Source: Diploptera punctata
Taxonomy: Eukaryota; Arthropoda; Insecta; Blattodea; Blaberidae
Direction: 5' to 3'
DNA: 64,000 bases
Assembly (NCBI GenBank): GCA_030220185.1
Contig: JASPKZ010007303.1
Coordinates: 434,001-498,000 of the forward strand
A program made the translations under genes and the position numbers. Positions within the stretch are counted from its first letter, which is position 1; every line of letters begins with the position of its first letter. The notes under the pieces are model-generated. The model was not told the DNA's origin. It made no database searches and worked only from the letters and a program-made list of their open reading frames with translations. Positions 42,248 to 52,724 of this stretch are shown in pieces.

Positions 42248-42484
42248 TATAAAAATTGACTGTAATATTACATTGTGGTCAATAAATAGAGTTATTATAG
42301 TTGATTTACACTGCTTATTTAATTCATTTTTTTATAATGCGGAATGTTGTCCAATGTGGAAAACAATTGGTCCCATGCGATTCCGCTTTGAACAAGTTCT
42401 ACTGTATAAAAATTGACTGTAATATTACATTGTGGTCAATAAATAGAGTTATTATAGTTGATTTACACTGCTTATTTAATTCAT
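42171..42484. repeat. Two exact-looking tandem 157-bp units
   Basis: TTTTTTATAATGCGGAATGT through ACTGCTTATTTAATTCATT occurs at 42171-42327 and again at 42328-42484 with no difference I can see. Each unit holds the pogo-like right TIR and about 75 bp of outside flank. A very recent segmental duplication. Confidence 0.92.
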
Positions 42485-42895
42485 TAATTCTTACATTCAT
42501 TTTGCTGTTAATTATAGCAACAATATGTGGTATTACACATCTTTAAAAGCAAAACTGTTATTTTAAAACTGTTATTTTACAGTTTTAAAGCCTATTCTAG
42601 GTGTCTAACCCTTTTATATCCTAATAATCTGAGCTCTAAGTTACCTTAGGTTATTCACTTTGAAGACTCATATTGACACGCATGAACGGTTCAGTAGTTT
42701 TTAACGAATCTATAATTTTATTGCTGTGCACTTGAAACTTTTATGTCCATTTGAATTTTGAATACAATTCATAGTTATAATTAGATGTCGAACAAAAATG
42801 TTTGTAGCAGAAATTAACAACATTCCTTTCCATCAACGACAAATTTAACAAGTTACAGGTATAAGAAATTCTACAAGACAATGACAGTGGCTCCG
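42485..42895. other. Stretch without recognised gene
   Basis: TTAAAAGCAAAACTGTTATTTTAAAACTGTTATTTTACAG contains a short direct repeat. Otherwise nothing supported. Confidence 0.4.
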
Positions 42896-43820
42896 AAACA
42901 TGGACAGTGATAACAATCTGCCAGAATACAAGCTGCTGAAATGAAATGCCTCAGACCAATAGCAGGATATCAAAGAACAGTAAAAAAAGCACGTCACTGA
43001 AATAAGACAAGAACTAAAAGTAGAAGAATTAAACACAACAATAGTGAAATACAGAACAAACTGGAAAGAACACTTGGCAAGGATGGCTGAGAATACGGAG
43101 GGTTGTTTCCGATCTCTGAGAACGATTTGCCAAGTAGATTGTGATGTTGGAGTGTGAGTCATCAGGACAGGAGCGTGCGAGGTGATCAAACCAGTATGTG
43201 TGCTGCTTCTGTTACACTCGCACACGTGTTGCTCTCATAATGCCTAAACAGATAGACCCATTTTGGGAAGGGTATATTACTGCCCTTTCCGACGCTAATT
43301 ATAATTATTCCGCGATTATTGAGGCTTGCAAAAACGTAATTTTGTGGTGTCAGCGTGTGGAATTAGCTCAGTGCTTAATAAAAAGTGAAAGGGTCGCTTG
43401 GGATTAATTCCAAAAGGAAAAAAAGAGGGGGGGGAAATCCACGACCTGCTACTACCCGCACCCCAGATGTAATCAGAAAGATCAAGGTCCTTATCTCTGG
43501 TGGTAACCCTGCCACACAAAGGGTGATTGCGAACAGATTGGGAATATCCCTTAAAACTGTAAACACCATAATAAACAAAGATTTAAACATGGAGAAGCGC
43601 CACAAATGCAGGGTTCATAAATTGTTGCCACGTCACATTACCGAATGCCGCACCAACAGCAGGAAACTATGAAAAGCACCTCCATAGGATACCAAAAGCA
43701 GCACACAACTATTCGCCAAGAGGAAGAAGAAGTTTGGGAAGACCAAAGAAAATATGGAAACTGCAGCAATTTGTAGCCGGAAGAGGCTAGTAAATAAGCC
43801 TAAACCGTGACGAAGAAGAA
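42896..43820 (+). pseudogene. RTE-B 3' fragment split by a mariner-like insertion
   Basis: 42896-43095: GACAATGACAGTGGCTCCG flank, then AEMKCLRPIAGYQRT and a shift, LKVEELNTTIVKYRTNWKEH. It resumes at 43685-43820: RIPKAAHNYSPRGRRSLGRP. The site reads GAGAA-TA at 43090-43095 and TA-GGATACC from 43685, a TA duplication. The uninterrupted relative at 63360 reads GAGAATAGAATACC. Confidence 0.85.
43096..43684 (+). mobile_element. Mariner/Tc1-type element, N-terminal half only
   Basis: Frame pieces: MPKQIDPFWEGYITALSDAN, then KKRGGGNPRPATTRTPDVIR, then RVIANRLGISLKTVNTIINK, DLNMEKRHKCRVHKLLPRHI. The ANRLGISLKTVNTIINKD segment is a helix-turn-helix like the second DNA-binding helix set of mariner/Tc1 transposases. 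The catalytic domain is absent. Termini CGGAGGG.. and, reversed, TGGAGGT.. are at best a short weak TIR. TA on both sides supports transposition. Confidence 0.72.
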
Positions 43821-43942
43821 GACATATAAGAACTTGGGCATGTTCAACGACTCGCATCCACTTCACCTGGACCATCGATGAGCACGAGTGTATGGATTAA
43901 AGTGGGCATCACTTTTATTAAGAAAGTGTATTGTTTCTAATT

Positions 43943-44195
43943 GGGGCACGCCGTGGCGTAGTGATTAAGGCAATACACAAGCCGGAAGATCGAGGGCTCG
44001 GTCCCGGTATAGTCAGCATTAACCCAACATTCTGGCGGCACTTTGGCCCTGGAGTCGACTCAGAATATAATGGAAATGAGTACTATATGCTTGTTATGGG
44101 GTAAAGGCAGGACTCACAAACCGGCTGACATCAAATGCCGATTGTCTAGAAAAAGTGGCCTCCTAAGGCCGGTAGAAGGATACTTTACCTTTTTA
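43943..44195 (+). mobile_element. SINE-1 copy, several internal deletions
   Basis: GGGGCACGCCGTGGCGTAGTG head, a B-box remnant CGAGGGCTCGGTCCCGG (damaged), body TTCTGGCGGCACTTTGGCCC, and a tail lacking the CTCCTACTACCCC segment. Older copy. Confidence 0.82.
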
Positions 44196-44770
44196 TTGTT
44201 TTTAATTTTGTCAGTTCTTTCTTCTTTAACAACATAAAATAAATTACCATTATTTACTAGACTTTTAACATCTAAGGTCATATAACGTTTAAGAATAGGC
44301 TGTGTTTATGTTTGTCGTGTTTTTTAAGAAGTTCACTAATGGTTATTAAGAAATGGCGATTGTAACGAAAATGTGTCCTGGTAATGAAATTCCAACACAG
44401 CAATTTATCTTCACGTCTGAGGAAAATCAGGGAAAAAAATCCTCAATTCAGTTTTTTATTCCGGGACTTCCCGAATGAATCTCAAATGTTACGCCTGAAC
44501 CAACTCGTTCTGTAGTGCTAATAAAATTGGACATAAGAGAAGGCAGAAGTTTGCGTCTGTTGCCATATTCAAAGTATTGTTTCCATTTGAATTCATGTCT
44601 TAATTTATTCATTTCCGTAATAATATACATTTTATTTTCTATCATTATTGTATTCTCCAATGAGGTTGAGTTGTATGGAGATTTGATTTTTCATATTCTC
44701 GAAAAGATAAAAAAATAATAGATGCATCAGTACATCAGAATCTGTTTATATATATATATATATATACATA
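44196..44770. other. Stretch without recognised gene; (TA)n near 44745
   Basis: Nothing supported apart from a short TA-rich tract beside SINE-2. Confidence 0.4.
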
Positions 44771-45108
44771 CATACACATCCATAGTAATTCTGCCCGAAG
44801 GCAGGTCCTTCACCGCAATCATAACATTTTCATGCTATGCTTGCAGCTTTAATAGGGAATTGTAGGTGTGGTAGCTTCCCGTTACTTTCCACACCGGTGA
44901 AGGATGATGATGATAACGATTAGGATGATGATAATGATAGCCACATGATTTCGGGGACCGTTTGGGCCTTAAAGTTTTCCTGACATTTGTCTTACAGGTG
45001 AGGAAAAACCCCGATAAAGACCTCACCCAGAAAAACTGCCCCGACCGGGGATCGAATCCGGGCCCGCTGCGTGACAAGGCAGCACGCTACCTCGAGACCA
45101 CAGTGGTG
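44771..45108 (-). mobile_element. SINE-2 copy
   Basis: TAATTCTGCCCGAAGGCAGG tail, an internal (GAT)n tract, GAGGAAAAACCCCGATAAAG and the tRNA-like head at CTACCTCGAGACCACAGTGG. Flanked by TA-rich sequence, so a target duplication cannot be read. Only about a dozen bases separate it from the next SINE. Confidence 0.87.
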
Positions 45109-45120
45109 AACTATATATAT

Positions 45121-45425
45121 AAGGTAAAGTGATCCCACTACAGGCTTCAGAAGGCCCTTGGGCTAGTGGGAGGTTAGGGCTACCACTTTTTTTTAGATAA
45201 TCGGCACTTGATGTCAGTCGGGTTGTCGGCCCCGTCGTGACGGCCGCCTTTACCCCCAGAACAAGCATATGGTACTCATTTACATTAGAGGCCGAGTCGA
45301 CCCCAAAGCCATGGTGCCACCAGAAGGTTTGGGTCAGTTTAAAAATCCTGGCCCCACCGGGACTCGAACCCTCAACCTTCCGGTTTCTAGTGCAGTGCCT
45401 TAACCACTACGCTATGGCGTCCCCC
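45121..45425 (-). mobile_element. SINE-1 copy
   Basis: GTAAAGTGATCCCACTACAG to CACTACGCTATGGCGTCCCC. Full length, lightly diverged, adjacent to SINE-2 in the same orientation. A (CA)n/(TA)n tract follows. Confidence 0.88.
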
Positions 45426-45436
45426 ACACACACACA

Positions 45437-45437
45437 C

Positions 45438-45471
<34 letters not shown>
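45437..45471. repeat. (TA)n microsatellite
   Basis: Follows CACACACACACACGTA directly after the SINE-1 head. Confidence 0.9.
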
Positions 45472-45476
<5 letters not shown>

Positions 45477-45716
45477 AATTTGTTATTATATAATATGTTA
45501 TGAAACATGTCATAAAGAGGCTAATATTTGAGTCGTTTTAGCTCACAATTACTGATAAAATTTTAATGAATAGAAATAGCATAACGTTAGTGTATTTTTT
45601 TACACCTATTTATAGATAATCTGAATACCGATAGCTACCTAATGCATTGTTTCTTAATCGTTTAAATATAACCTATCTGCGAATGTATTTATTTAAATTA
45701 CGTATTGTTCTATAAT

Positions 45717-46059
45717 GAGTCCCGCGCCGTAGCCGAGTGGTTAAGGCAGGAAGCCTTGGCGCAGAGCTACGGGACTTGCGGTGGTTCGAGTCTCCATGGG
45801 TAAGAAATTTTTTATGGTATTTCGGCCAGTATGGGACCGGTGCCCATCCAGCATCGTGATGCATTTGGGTAGCTACAATAAGTTGCGGCTCAGGGTTGAG
45901 AAACCTAGTTATAACGGTTGGGGGACTCGACATGCTGACCACATGTCACCCCTATACTGGCTGATTATCATCTACCTCTGTGATTGACACATGTGGATGT
46001 GAGGCCAGCAGCCGGCTGGTAGGCTAAGGGCCTTGTAGGCCTGTCGCGCCAGGAGTTTT
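45717..46059 (+). mobile_element. SINE-4, reference copy with 14-bp target duplication
   Basis: The head GAGTCCCGCGCCGTAGCCG with GAGTGGTTAAGGC is strongly tRNA-like, with B-box region GGTTCGAGTCTCC near 45783. The body has CCAGTATGGGACCGGTGCCC and CTACAATAAGTTGCGGC, the tail CAGCAGCCGGCTGGTAGG. TATTGTTCTATAAT at 45703-45716 recurs at 46060-46073. Best preserved member. Confidence 0.92.
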
Positions 46060-46230
46060 TATTGTTCTATAATATACATTTTCTTGTTGTCTCATATAAA
46101 TAATTGGATTTAGGCTTGGACAAGTGTGAGAAAAACCTAATTGGATTCGAACAAATTGGAAAATTGACTCCAGAGATGGCGTTTGACAGCAAATTCTTGG
46201 TTCATCGATAGTTGGACTGTTGTCCCACTC

Positions 46231-46337
<107 letters not shown>

Positions 46338-46689
46338 ATGTCTCAAAGTTAATTGTATATTAATAAAAATATAAATTGTAATTAAGGATTAGGATAAACG
46401 GTATGAAAAGAGCCTATTCAAATAGGCATAAAATATCAACATGTCCATAAAGGTGCAAGAATTGTGGTCACGTGATACATTTTAATTCAATTGCTGGCTA
46501 TTGGAACACGTGTCTTCATTGTTTATTATTTATAGATGCTTTATATCAAGATCATATTGCGTCTTAGGACATTTAGCTGTAATCATTATTCTTGTGTTTA
46601 TTTTGTGTATCTGTAACGTGTTTTTGTATGGATTATTTTTATATACAGACTTTTAATGTTACACATATTTCTGTGCCTAAAGTTTTATT

Positions 46690-46985
46690 TTCTTTTTCCA
46701 CTTGTCCCTAACCATCCTTTGTATGTCCACCAGTCCTCTTGTTTTCATTCCAGTTCTTATTTCTTCCATCCATGAGTTTCTTGGCCTTCCATTCTTCCTT
46801 CTTCCAGGTGAACATCATTCCTAGTTTTTTTCTGGGTAACCTATTCTCTTGCATTTGTCATAAGTTTTTGTTCTAAGTTTTTGTTGAATTTCGATAATTC
46901 AACTCCGTATGTGACAGAATTCTCACTAATGATATATTTGTAACTCATTTTCCTGGTTATATGTCTGTTCCATAAAAAACCATTT
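46690..46985 (-). pseudogene. RTE-like C-terminal fragment, another family
   Basis: The minus reading gives (46980-46850) WNRHITRKMSYKYIISENSV and TYGVELSKFNKN, then near 46810 GRRKNGRPRNSWMEEIRTGM and KTRGLVDIQRMV, the G.GRP...W.E.I..G...RG pattern of RTE-like ends. Cut on its right by the pogo-like element. Confidence 0.6.
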
Positions 46986-46986
46986 A

Positions 46987-48006
46987 CAGTAAAACCTGTC
47001 GTAGCCGGAACCTTTATAAGACGGAGACCTGTATAGAGGCGGAAAAAATCTCCAGAACGGTACGATTTTATATGTAAAATCGTCCTGTATAAGCCGGAAA
47101 CCTTCATAAAGCGGAAACGGAATGGTTTTTAAATTACCAATAGTTAATTTTTACCTTAGTAAGACGAAAAATTATTCTTAAGCACGTACTAATTACAATA
47201 TAATGACCACACGTGAAAATTCTGCGTATGACGCTTTCTGCATTATATCGTTTTACCTTCTTGTGTTACCATTCTATTGCAGGGATACCCTTGCTTATGT
47301 GTGACAGCGGGGAATCCCTCGCTTTTCCTTGCCTGCTTACGTTACCTGCGAGGGAGTTGAGAAACTCTTCAGTCTTCCTTCTCGCTTTTGTGTACTACAT
47401 TTGTTTTGTATTGCCGTGCAAACTGAGCTGTGTTACATACACTATTTTACCTGTATTTCAGTCAATAAGTCATGTCTTTAAAGCGTGCTTGTAAAACCCT
47501 TACACTTACTAACTTACTTACTTACACACTGGCACTATCGAACCCGTAGGTTCATGGCCGCGCGGACATAAGCTCTCCATACATCCCTATCCTAAGCTAA
47601 TGCTTTCCAATCATTCCCTGTATAATTTACTTCCCTCACATCATAGTTAATGTTATTCTCCCACCTCATTCTTGGTCTACCAATTGGGCGTTTTCCCTCT
47701 GGCTTTCCTACAAGAAGCTTCCATGCAAGTCTTTCATTCCCCATACGTGCAACATCTCCTGCCCATCGCAGTCTGCGAGACTTAACTGTTCTTATTATAT
47801 CTGGCTTCCTATAAAGACCATGTAGTTCATTGTTATGTATAGTCTTCTCGATTCACCTGTCTGTTCATCTCTCCTTTGGTCCAAAAATTTTCCTACGCGT
47901 GAGAAAATCAAGCTTGTAATTTGGGAACCCTTTATAAGAAGGAAAACTGTCTAGATGGAAATATATTTAAGGAACCGTCATGTTCCTTCATAGACAGGTT
48001 TTACTG
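46987..48006. mobile_element. Pogo/Tigger-like element split by RTE-A
   Basis: Starts CAGTAAAACCTGTCGTAGCC and ends (reversed) CAGTAAAACCTGTCTATGAA, with TA on both sides (46985-46986, 48007-48008). GTCCTGTATAAGCCGGAAAC and CATAAAGCGGAAACGG are typical subterminal text of this group. After removing the RTE-A at about 47500-47896 some 620 bp remain, with no transposase seen. Confidence 0.82.
47500..47896 (-). pseudogene. RTE-A 3' fragment nested in the pogo-like element
   Basis: ACTTACTTACTTACACACTGG tail, then minus MRWENNINYDVREVNYTGND and WAGDVARMGNERLAWKLLVG, ending at GTCCAAAAATTTTCCTACG. GCTTGTAA occurs near both ends (47489 and 47912) and may be the target duplication. Confidence 0.85.
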
Positions 48007-48008
48007 TA

Positions 48009-48599
48009 TCATTACTAAATACTCCATTTAACATTAGCTAGTAATACATTATAGTTATGTACGTAACAAGGGAAGTAAGTAGTACATTACCAGTAGAGGA
48101 CGTGTTTGAGCCCCGAGCTTTAGCGAGGGATAGCAAGTAAGTTCGTGACTAGCAACGAACTTATTCCCCGAGTTGCGTATATAATTTTGTTCACACCTGT
48201 ACTTATAATAAAATTATGTTTAATTTTTATATTTCGTGTGAATTTATATTTTGGTTTGAAGAGTTCAATTGTTTGATACCAAGGGAATGTTGTTAAAACT
48301 ACTGCAATGGTTTATTGTTTTCTGAATTAGTGGCAGACATTTTAGATAATAGTTTCAGACTGCATATTTATTACAAATATGATTTATTGTGAGGTAGAGA
48401 ATGCGGCGAATGCTGCGGTTCATTTTCTATTACCAGCAAAGTCGAAAAAGTTATAGGAAAACGTATATAGAATATTTAAGGACTGGTGCATATATATAAA
48501 TCATGATTCTTAAAATTAAAGTCACATAAAGTAAAGAAACATAATGAAATAAACAAGAAAAATATTAATGAAATCAACTAAATTTTGTGCCTAATGTTG
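48009..48599. other. Stretch without recognised gene
   Basis: AT-rich; nothing supported. Confidence 0.4.
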
Positions 48600-48720
48600 A
48601 AAATTGCAACAACTGTTCAATCACTATAAATTTGAATTATCAAAATGAGAAATAAGTGTGATTCAAAATAAAATGTATTATATTACTTGATAAAATTTTA
48701 AGTAGGTAACATTTTTACAT
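48600..48720. repeat. Direct repeat, left copy (partner about 50440-50560)
   Basis: CAATCACTATAAATTTGAATTATC and GAGAAATAAG recur, with substitutions, at 50458-50495, followed by similar AATAAAATTGTATT text. The repeats bracket the RTE-A/CR1 nest. Confidence 0.6.
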
Positions 48721-49393
48721 TATTAACTAACTCATTGGCACTATCGAACACATACATCCCTATCCTGAGCTAATGTTTTCCAAGCATTCTCTGTATAATC
48801 TACTTCCTTCAAATATTGGTTAATGTTATTCTCCCACCTCATTACTGGTCTACCAACTGGGCGTTTTCCCTCTGGTTTTCCTATAAGAAGCTTCCATGCA
48901 CATCTTTCATTCCCCATTCGTGCCACATGCCCTGCCTATCGCAGTCTACGAGACTTAACTCTTCTTATTATATCTGGCTTCTTATAAAGACCGTGTAGTT
49001 CACTGTTATGTAAGTCTTCTCCAATCACCCGCCTGTTCATCTCTCTTTGGTCCAAACATTTTCCTAAGAACTTTATTCTCAAATGCTCGTAATCTCCTTT
49101 CTTCCCTTAAGTAAGAATCCATGTTTTGCATCCTTATAATATAACTGGTAGAATAATAATGTTATATATTTTTCAGTTTAACGTTTTTTAAAGGAGTTGG
49201 GACGTCAAGAGTCTGTAATGCATAATAGCACGCATTTCCAGAATTGGGTCTATGTTTAATTTCTTTGTGCATCTCATTCCTATTTGTGATTATTGTTTCT
49301 AGGCATTTGAATTCAGCCACTTCCTCAAAATTTCCCTCATTTGTCATTAGCTGCCCTTTTCCATTATATACTTTATTTCTATGTGTGACCATA

Positions 49394-50365
49394 GACGCAA
49401 ATTTAACCTGGCAAACACAAGTGAAACACATATGTAAAAAGACTTTCTCCATCTTACATTATCTTAGACGTTTAAAGAATTTTCTCCCAGTTTCGTTAAA
49501 ACAAATCCTTGTGCAGAATCTTGTGTTACCACATTTCGATTATTGTGACATTATATGTAATGATCTAAACTGTGACTTGTCGCAGAGACTCCAGCGTGTT
49601 CATAATGCTTGCGTTCGATTCATTTTCATATCCGCCGTTATGACCATATTTCCGAACACTTTAATAACCTCTCTTGGCTCCGTCTTACTGACAGACGTAA
49701 ATTGCACTCTCTTTCTCTACTTTTCAAGCTTCTGAATTCCTACATTCCTACTTACCTGGCGTCCAGATTTGAGAAGTTATCCTCTTACCACAATATTGAC
49801 ACTAGGTCACAAGATAGCAGTCTGCTAACAATTCCTCTTCATAGCACTTCCTCCTATTCTACTTCCTTCACAGTAGTCTCTGCCCGCTCCTGGAATCTCC
49901 TTCCTCAAGATATCAGGGGTTGCAGCACACTTGGCACCTTTAAGTCACGCTTATACAGTTACCTGTTGTCTAATAATTAATTTTTCTCTATTTATTTAAT
50001 TTTATACTATGTCATTAATATTTTCCTCGTTTTTTTATATATATCTTGTACATATTATATATTTAATTCGTTAAATTTAGAGTAAATCAAAATACATTAT
50101 AAATATTAATTGTATTGTATTCATAACCTGTAATCGTTTATATATATATATATATTATTACAATAAATATATATATATTATTACAATAAATATATATATA
50201 TTATTACAATATAATATATATATTATTATTACAATATATATATTGTAATTTAGATGTAAGATTTTTTTTGTATTTTTTTAAAACCTGGTTGAGTGGTAGA
50301 CAAGGCCTTAAGGCCTTAACTCTGCCAGGTAAAATAAAACTATTATTATTAAGCTATTATTATAT
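49394..50365 (+). pseudogene. CR1-like element, C-terminal third and 3' UTR
   Basis: TWQTQVKHICKKTFSILHYL, RRLKNFLPVSLKQILVQNLV, LPHFDYCDIICNDLNCDLSQ and RLQRVHNACVRFIF in one frame. After a shift near 49620: HIRRYDHISEHFNNLSWLRL, TDRRKLHSLSLLFKLLNSYI, then ARSWNLLPQDIRGCSTLGTF and KSRLYSYLL with stop at 49978. This ordering is the CR1/Jockey C-terminus beyond the RT. The 3' UTR ends TTAACTCTGCCAGGTAAAAT then (ATT)n. No catalytic core. Confidence 0.8.
50140..50250. repeat. Imperfect AT-rich tandem repeat in the CR1 3' UTR
   Basis: ATATATATTATTACAATAA recurs three to four times, followed by palindromic TTACAATATATATATTGTAA. Confidence 0.8.
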
Positions 50366-50560
50366 TTAGTTTTTTTGATATTACTTCCAGTCACAACATG
50401 TTAATTACATACATGATTAATTGTGATAGAGAATGCGGCTAATGTTAATACAACTCTTCAATCGCTATAAATTTGAATGATCAAAGTGAGAAATAAGATT
50501 GATACAATAAAATTGTATTGTATTTGGCCTACTCAATAAAACTTTTAATAAGTGTTATTT

Positions 50561-50962
50561 TCACATTAGGCCTATTAATTAAATCATTCTTTTCTTCCAT
50601 AGGGAAGTAAGTTGAGCATTTACATGGCGTTGCCCATGGATACTAAGGCCCCTCTGGTAAATTCGACTTCCTTCCCTAAAAACAGAATATTAGACTATAA
50701 TTAGGTCATTTTTACACGCTTTATATTAGCTTAACCTGTATCTGTCTATGTAACGGACCTGTATCTATGTAACTGAATCTTTGAACACTATTTTCACCCA
50801 CTTAGAAACATTCGATCGACTTGAAACTTTGTATACTTGTAAAGGACCCATGACAATACAATAATTTCATAATGTTTTTTTTTCTAAAATCCTGGCCAGA
50901 ATCATCAGAAAAAAAAGTGGTATAATAGGTTGCGGGCTTATCGACTTTTTAGTCAATCGTTG
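50561..50962. other. Stretch without recognised gene
   Basis: Nothing supported; lies between the direct repeat and the tRNA-Tyr-like sequence. Confidence 0.4.
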
Positions 50963-51053
50963 TAAGAGCTCAGATGGTAGAGCGATGGACTGTAGTGGTA
51001 CATAATTTTAGTAATCCATAGGTAGGTGGTTCAAATCCGGCCCGCAGGATTTT
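50963..51053 (+). pseudogene. tRNA-Tyr-like sequence with intron-like insert
   Basis: D-arm GAGCTCAGATGGTAGAGC, anticodon arm GATGGACTGTAG with anticodon GTA, an insert of about 16 nt (TGGTACATAATTTTAG), TAATCCATAGG, then a T-arm GTGGTTCAAATCCGGC. This is the layout of intron-bearing eukaryotic tRNA-Tyr. The 5' acceptor strand does not pair with CCGCAGG and the T stem has a mismatch, so it is probably a pseudogene or a tRNA-derived SINE head. TTTTTT follows at once, a Pol III stop. Confidence 0.6.
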
Positions 51054-51066
51054 TTAGAAGAGTATT

Positions 51067-51380
51067 CCATCCATAGTAATTCTGCCCTAAAGCAGGTCCT
51101 TCACTGCAATCATAGCATTTCATGCTATGCTTGCAGCTTTACTAGGGAATTGTAGGTGTGGTTGCTACTCGTTGCTTTCCACACCGGTGAAGGATGATGA
51201 TGACGATGGCCATATGATTTCGGGGACCGTTTGATCCTGAAAGTTTTTCTGACATTTGTCTTACAGGTGAGGAAAAACCCCGATAAAAACCTCACCCAGA
51301 AAAACTGCCCCGACCGGGATCGAAACCGGGCCCGCTGCTTGTCAAGGTAGCACGCTACCTCGAGACCACAACGGCGGACA
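51067..51380 (-). mobile_element. SINE-2 copy with 11-bp target duplication
   Basis: CCATCCATAGTAATTCTGCCC tail to the head ACCTCGAGACCACAACGGC. AGAAGAGTATT lies just before (51056-51066) and again just after (51381-51391). Confidence 0.9.
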
Positions 51381-51480
51381 GAAGAGTATTAAGCAATTAA
51401 ATTTTCATGGGATTCCGTTTTATGACAATCATTTAAACTAAAATTAAAATAATAAATAATATTTGAAGAGAAAATTATAC

Positions 51481-51553
51481 GCTCAGACCGGGACTTGAAC
51501 CCGGGACCCTTGGTTCTCTAGACCAAGTGCTCTACCAACTGAGCTACCTGAGC
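51481..51553 (-). tRNA. tRNA-like gene, unit 1 (isotype unclear)
   Basis: Minus strand: acceptor GCTCAGG pairs with TCTGAGC; A box TAGCTCAGTTGG; D stem GCTC/GAGC; B box GGTTCAAGTCC; T stem CCGGG/CCCGG. The anticodon arm is odd: TTGGT/ACCAA leaves loop CTAGAGA (anticodon AGA) plus an extra base after the D stem, while CTTGG/CCAAG leaves a nine-base loop. AGA would mean Ser, but there is no long variable arm. Only four T follow on the minus strand (TTTT), a weak Pol III stop. Confidence 0.72.
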
Positions 51554-51773
51554 AAGTACCGATCTAAACGCAAATCTTTCTCTATATACATTGTAATTCC
51601 CATCCACCAAATGCTGTGAAGCCATGCTTCTATCTTGCAAATGGCGGCTCCTTTATTAAGAAGACATATTTGGGAATTATGCATTACAGCCAGTACGGCT
51701 TTTTCCAAGTTTTTATTATTGATTTCGTACATCTCAATGATGGATAAATCATATTTGAAGAGAAAAATTATAC

Positions 51774-51846
51774 GCTCAGACCGGGACTTGAACCCGGGAC
51801 CCTTGGTTCTTTAGACCAAGTGCTCTACCAACTGAGCTACCTGAGC
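51774..51846 (-). tRNA. tRNA-like gene, unit 2, changed anticodon loop
   Basis: As unit 1 but one base differs, so the seven-base loop reads CTAAAGA (AAA in place of AGA). All stems are intact. Followed by TTTTT, a better Pol III stop than in unit 1. Confidence 0.72.
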
Positions 51847-52066
51847 AAGTACCGATCTAAACGCAAATCTTTCTCTATATACATTGTAATTCCCATCCAC
51901 CAAATGCTGTGAAGCCAAGCTTCTATCTTGCAAATGGCGGCTCCTTTATTAAGAAGACATATTTGGGAATTATACATTACAGCCAGTACGGCTTTTTCCA
52001 AGTTTTTATTATTGATTTCGTACATCTCAATGATGGATAAATCATATTTGAAGAGAAAAATTATAC

Positions 52067-52138
52067 GCTCAGACCGGGACTTGAACCGGGACCCTTGGTT
52101 CTCTAGACCAAGTGCTCTACCAACTGAGCTACCTGAGC
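52067..52138 (-). tRNA. tRNA-like gene, unit 3, T-arm deletion
   Basis: 72 nt: one C is missing at the T-arm (GAACCGGGAC instead of GAACCCGGGAC), breaking the CCGGG/CCCGG stem. Probably a pseudogene or at least weakened; both internal promoter boxes remain. Confidence 0.65.
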
Positions 52139-52358
52139 AAGTACCGATCTAAACGCAAATCTTTCTCTATATACATTGTAATTCCCATCCACCAAATGCT
52201 GTGAAGCCAAGCTTCTATCTTGCAAATGGCGGCTCCTTTATTAAGAAGACATATTTGGGAATTATACATTACAGCCAGTACGGCTTTTTCCAAGTTTTTA
52301 TTATTGATTTCGTACATCTCAATGATGGATAAATCATATTTGAAGAGAAAAATTATAC

Positions 52359-52431
52359 GCTCAGACCGGGACTTGAACCCGGGACCCTTGGTTCTCTAGA
52401 CCAAGTGCTCTACCAACTGAGCTACCTGAGC
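52359..52431 (-). tRNA. tRNA-like gene, unit 4
   Basis: Identical to unit 1 across the gene, followed by TTTTT on the minus strand. Same ambiguity of the anticodon arm. Confidence 0.72.
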
Positions 52432-52651
52432 AAGTACCGATCTAAACGCAAATCTTTCTCTATATACATTGTAATTCCCATCCACCAAATGCTGTGAAGC
52501 CATGCTTCTATCTTGCAAATGGCGGCTCCTTTATTAAGAAGACATATTTGGGAATTATACATTACAGCCAGTACGGCTTTTTCCAAGTTTTTATTATTGA
52601 TTTCGTACATCTCAATGATGGATAAATCATATTTGAAGAGAAAAATTATAC

Positions 52652-52724
52652 GCTCAGACCGGGACTTGAACCCGGGACCCTTGGTTCTCTAGACCAAGTG
52701 CTCTACCAACTGAGCTACCTGAGC
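52652..52724 (-). tRNA. tRNA-like gene, unit 5
   Basis: Identical to units 1 and 4 across the gene, with TTTTT downstream on the minus strand. It is the last unit; the array ends about 200 bp farther right. Confidence 0.72.

Larger units (their letters stand above)
48722..50400 (-). pseudogene. RTE-A fragment split by a CR1-like insertion
   Basis: 48722-49393 covers the C-terminal 200 or so codons on the minus strand in shifting frames (RCAWKLLIGKPEGKRPVGRP, EMHKEIKHRPNSGNACYYAL, YNGKGQLMTNEGNFEEVAEF, MVTHRN). The expected continuation ATATTTAGTTTTATTGATATT is found only after the CR1 insert, at about 50366-50400 (ATTTAGTTTTTTTGATATTAC, TTCCAGTC). Confidence 0.82.

Noticed and set aside
47213..47494. 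A 93-codon plus frame with hydrophobic stretches at 47213
   Set aside because: Lies inside the non-coding pogo-like element; no match to a transposase or host family that I recognise.
51481..51553. Calling the tRNA-like genes tRNA-Ser(AGA)
   Set aside because: Ser tRNAs need a long variable arm, absent here, and the arm count is off by one. Isotype left open.
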